Assembly: GCF_014646695.1 (NCBI RefSeq)
Contig: NZ_BMNT01000009.1
Span: 1 to 43,780 of the forward strand
DNA from: Sphaerisporangium melleum
Lineage (GTDB): Bacteria; Actinomycetota; Actinomycetes; Streptosporangiales; Streptosporangiaceae
Length of the DNA: 43,780 nucleotides
Reading direction: 5' to 3'
Under the pieces are notes generated by a model. That model was not told where the DNA came from. It ran no database searches and worked only from the letters and a program-made list of their open reading frames with translations. This document shows, piece by piece, positions 43,713 through 43,780 of the stretch (position 1 is the first letter of the stretch; each line of letters begins with the position of its first letter). The position numbers were made by a program, and so were the translations under genes.

Positions 43713-43780
43713 GATCGCACTCCTGATCGGATCGGGGCGGACTTTCAGAACTGGCGCTCTGTAATCAGTCCATCATTTAG

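Noticed and set aside
43721-43780. tRNA-like string near the window end
   Set aside because: A CTCTGTAA-like loop is present but no matching acceptor, D or T arms could be drawn before the window ends.

Overview
The window reads as chromosome of a high-GC actinomycete. Codon third positions are almost all G or C, GTG and TTG starts are common, and there is an AfsR/SARP-type regulator, a BMP-type nucleoside ABC system, a DUF3017 protein beside citrate synthase and a SCO4848-type small membrane protein. I lean towards Streptosporangiales (Nonomuraea, Microbispora or Streptosporangium-like). That is inference from gene content; there is no rRNA or other taxonomic marker.

Layout. 0.07-15.2 kb is mostly a minus-strand nucleoside uptake and salvage region. 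It holds a BMP lipoprotein, a double-ATPase ABC protein, two permeases, cytidine deaminase, thymidine phosphorylase and, further on, adenosine deaminase. A divergent MarR/MFS pair, an AMIN-like lipoprotein and a cupin sit between deoA and add. Upstream lie an M20 amidohydrolase and a GCS2-type ligase whose ends overlap. 15.4-20.4 kb holds envelope and housekeeping genes: SCO4848-like protein, D-Ala-D-Ala carboxypeptidase, BrkB, trpS and a CNNM/CorC protein. 20.5-25.4 kb holds galE, a secreted DUF11-like protein, a Ser/Thr kinase fused to an extracellular solute-binding domain, and a cupin. 25.5-28.2 kb holds icd, a DUF3017 protein and citrate synthase. 28.4-30.2 kb holds an FHA-HTH regulator, a Uma2 protein and a small secreted protein.

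30.3-35.1 kb is a compact unit: a large SARP regulator, then three GCTGGGA heptamers at exact 11-bp spacing, then an unlisted 50-codon secreted peptide gene whose mature part repeats GDPSQW, then an FAD monooxygenase starting 5 nt after the peptide stop. This is my best candidate for an undescribed system.

35.2-43.8 kb is accessory and partly decayed. It has a nonsense-interrupted gene, a frameshifted lipoprotein, what looks like an orphan IS200/IS605 right end (omega-RNA-like double hairpin), a divergent TetR/oxidoreductase pair, a GNAT acetyltransferase, a TmrB-like ATP-binding protein, a second broken lipoprotein, a DUF6461 protein and a PIN protein. A two-gene cassette of unknown function occurs intact at 42.95-43.71 kb and as a deletion-ridden copy near 40.6 kb. 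Many single genes here appear leaderless (TANNNT, 6-8 nt, start codon).

No tRNA, rRNA, CRISPR array or intact transposase was seen.
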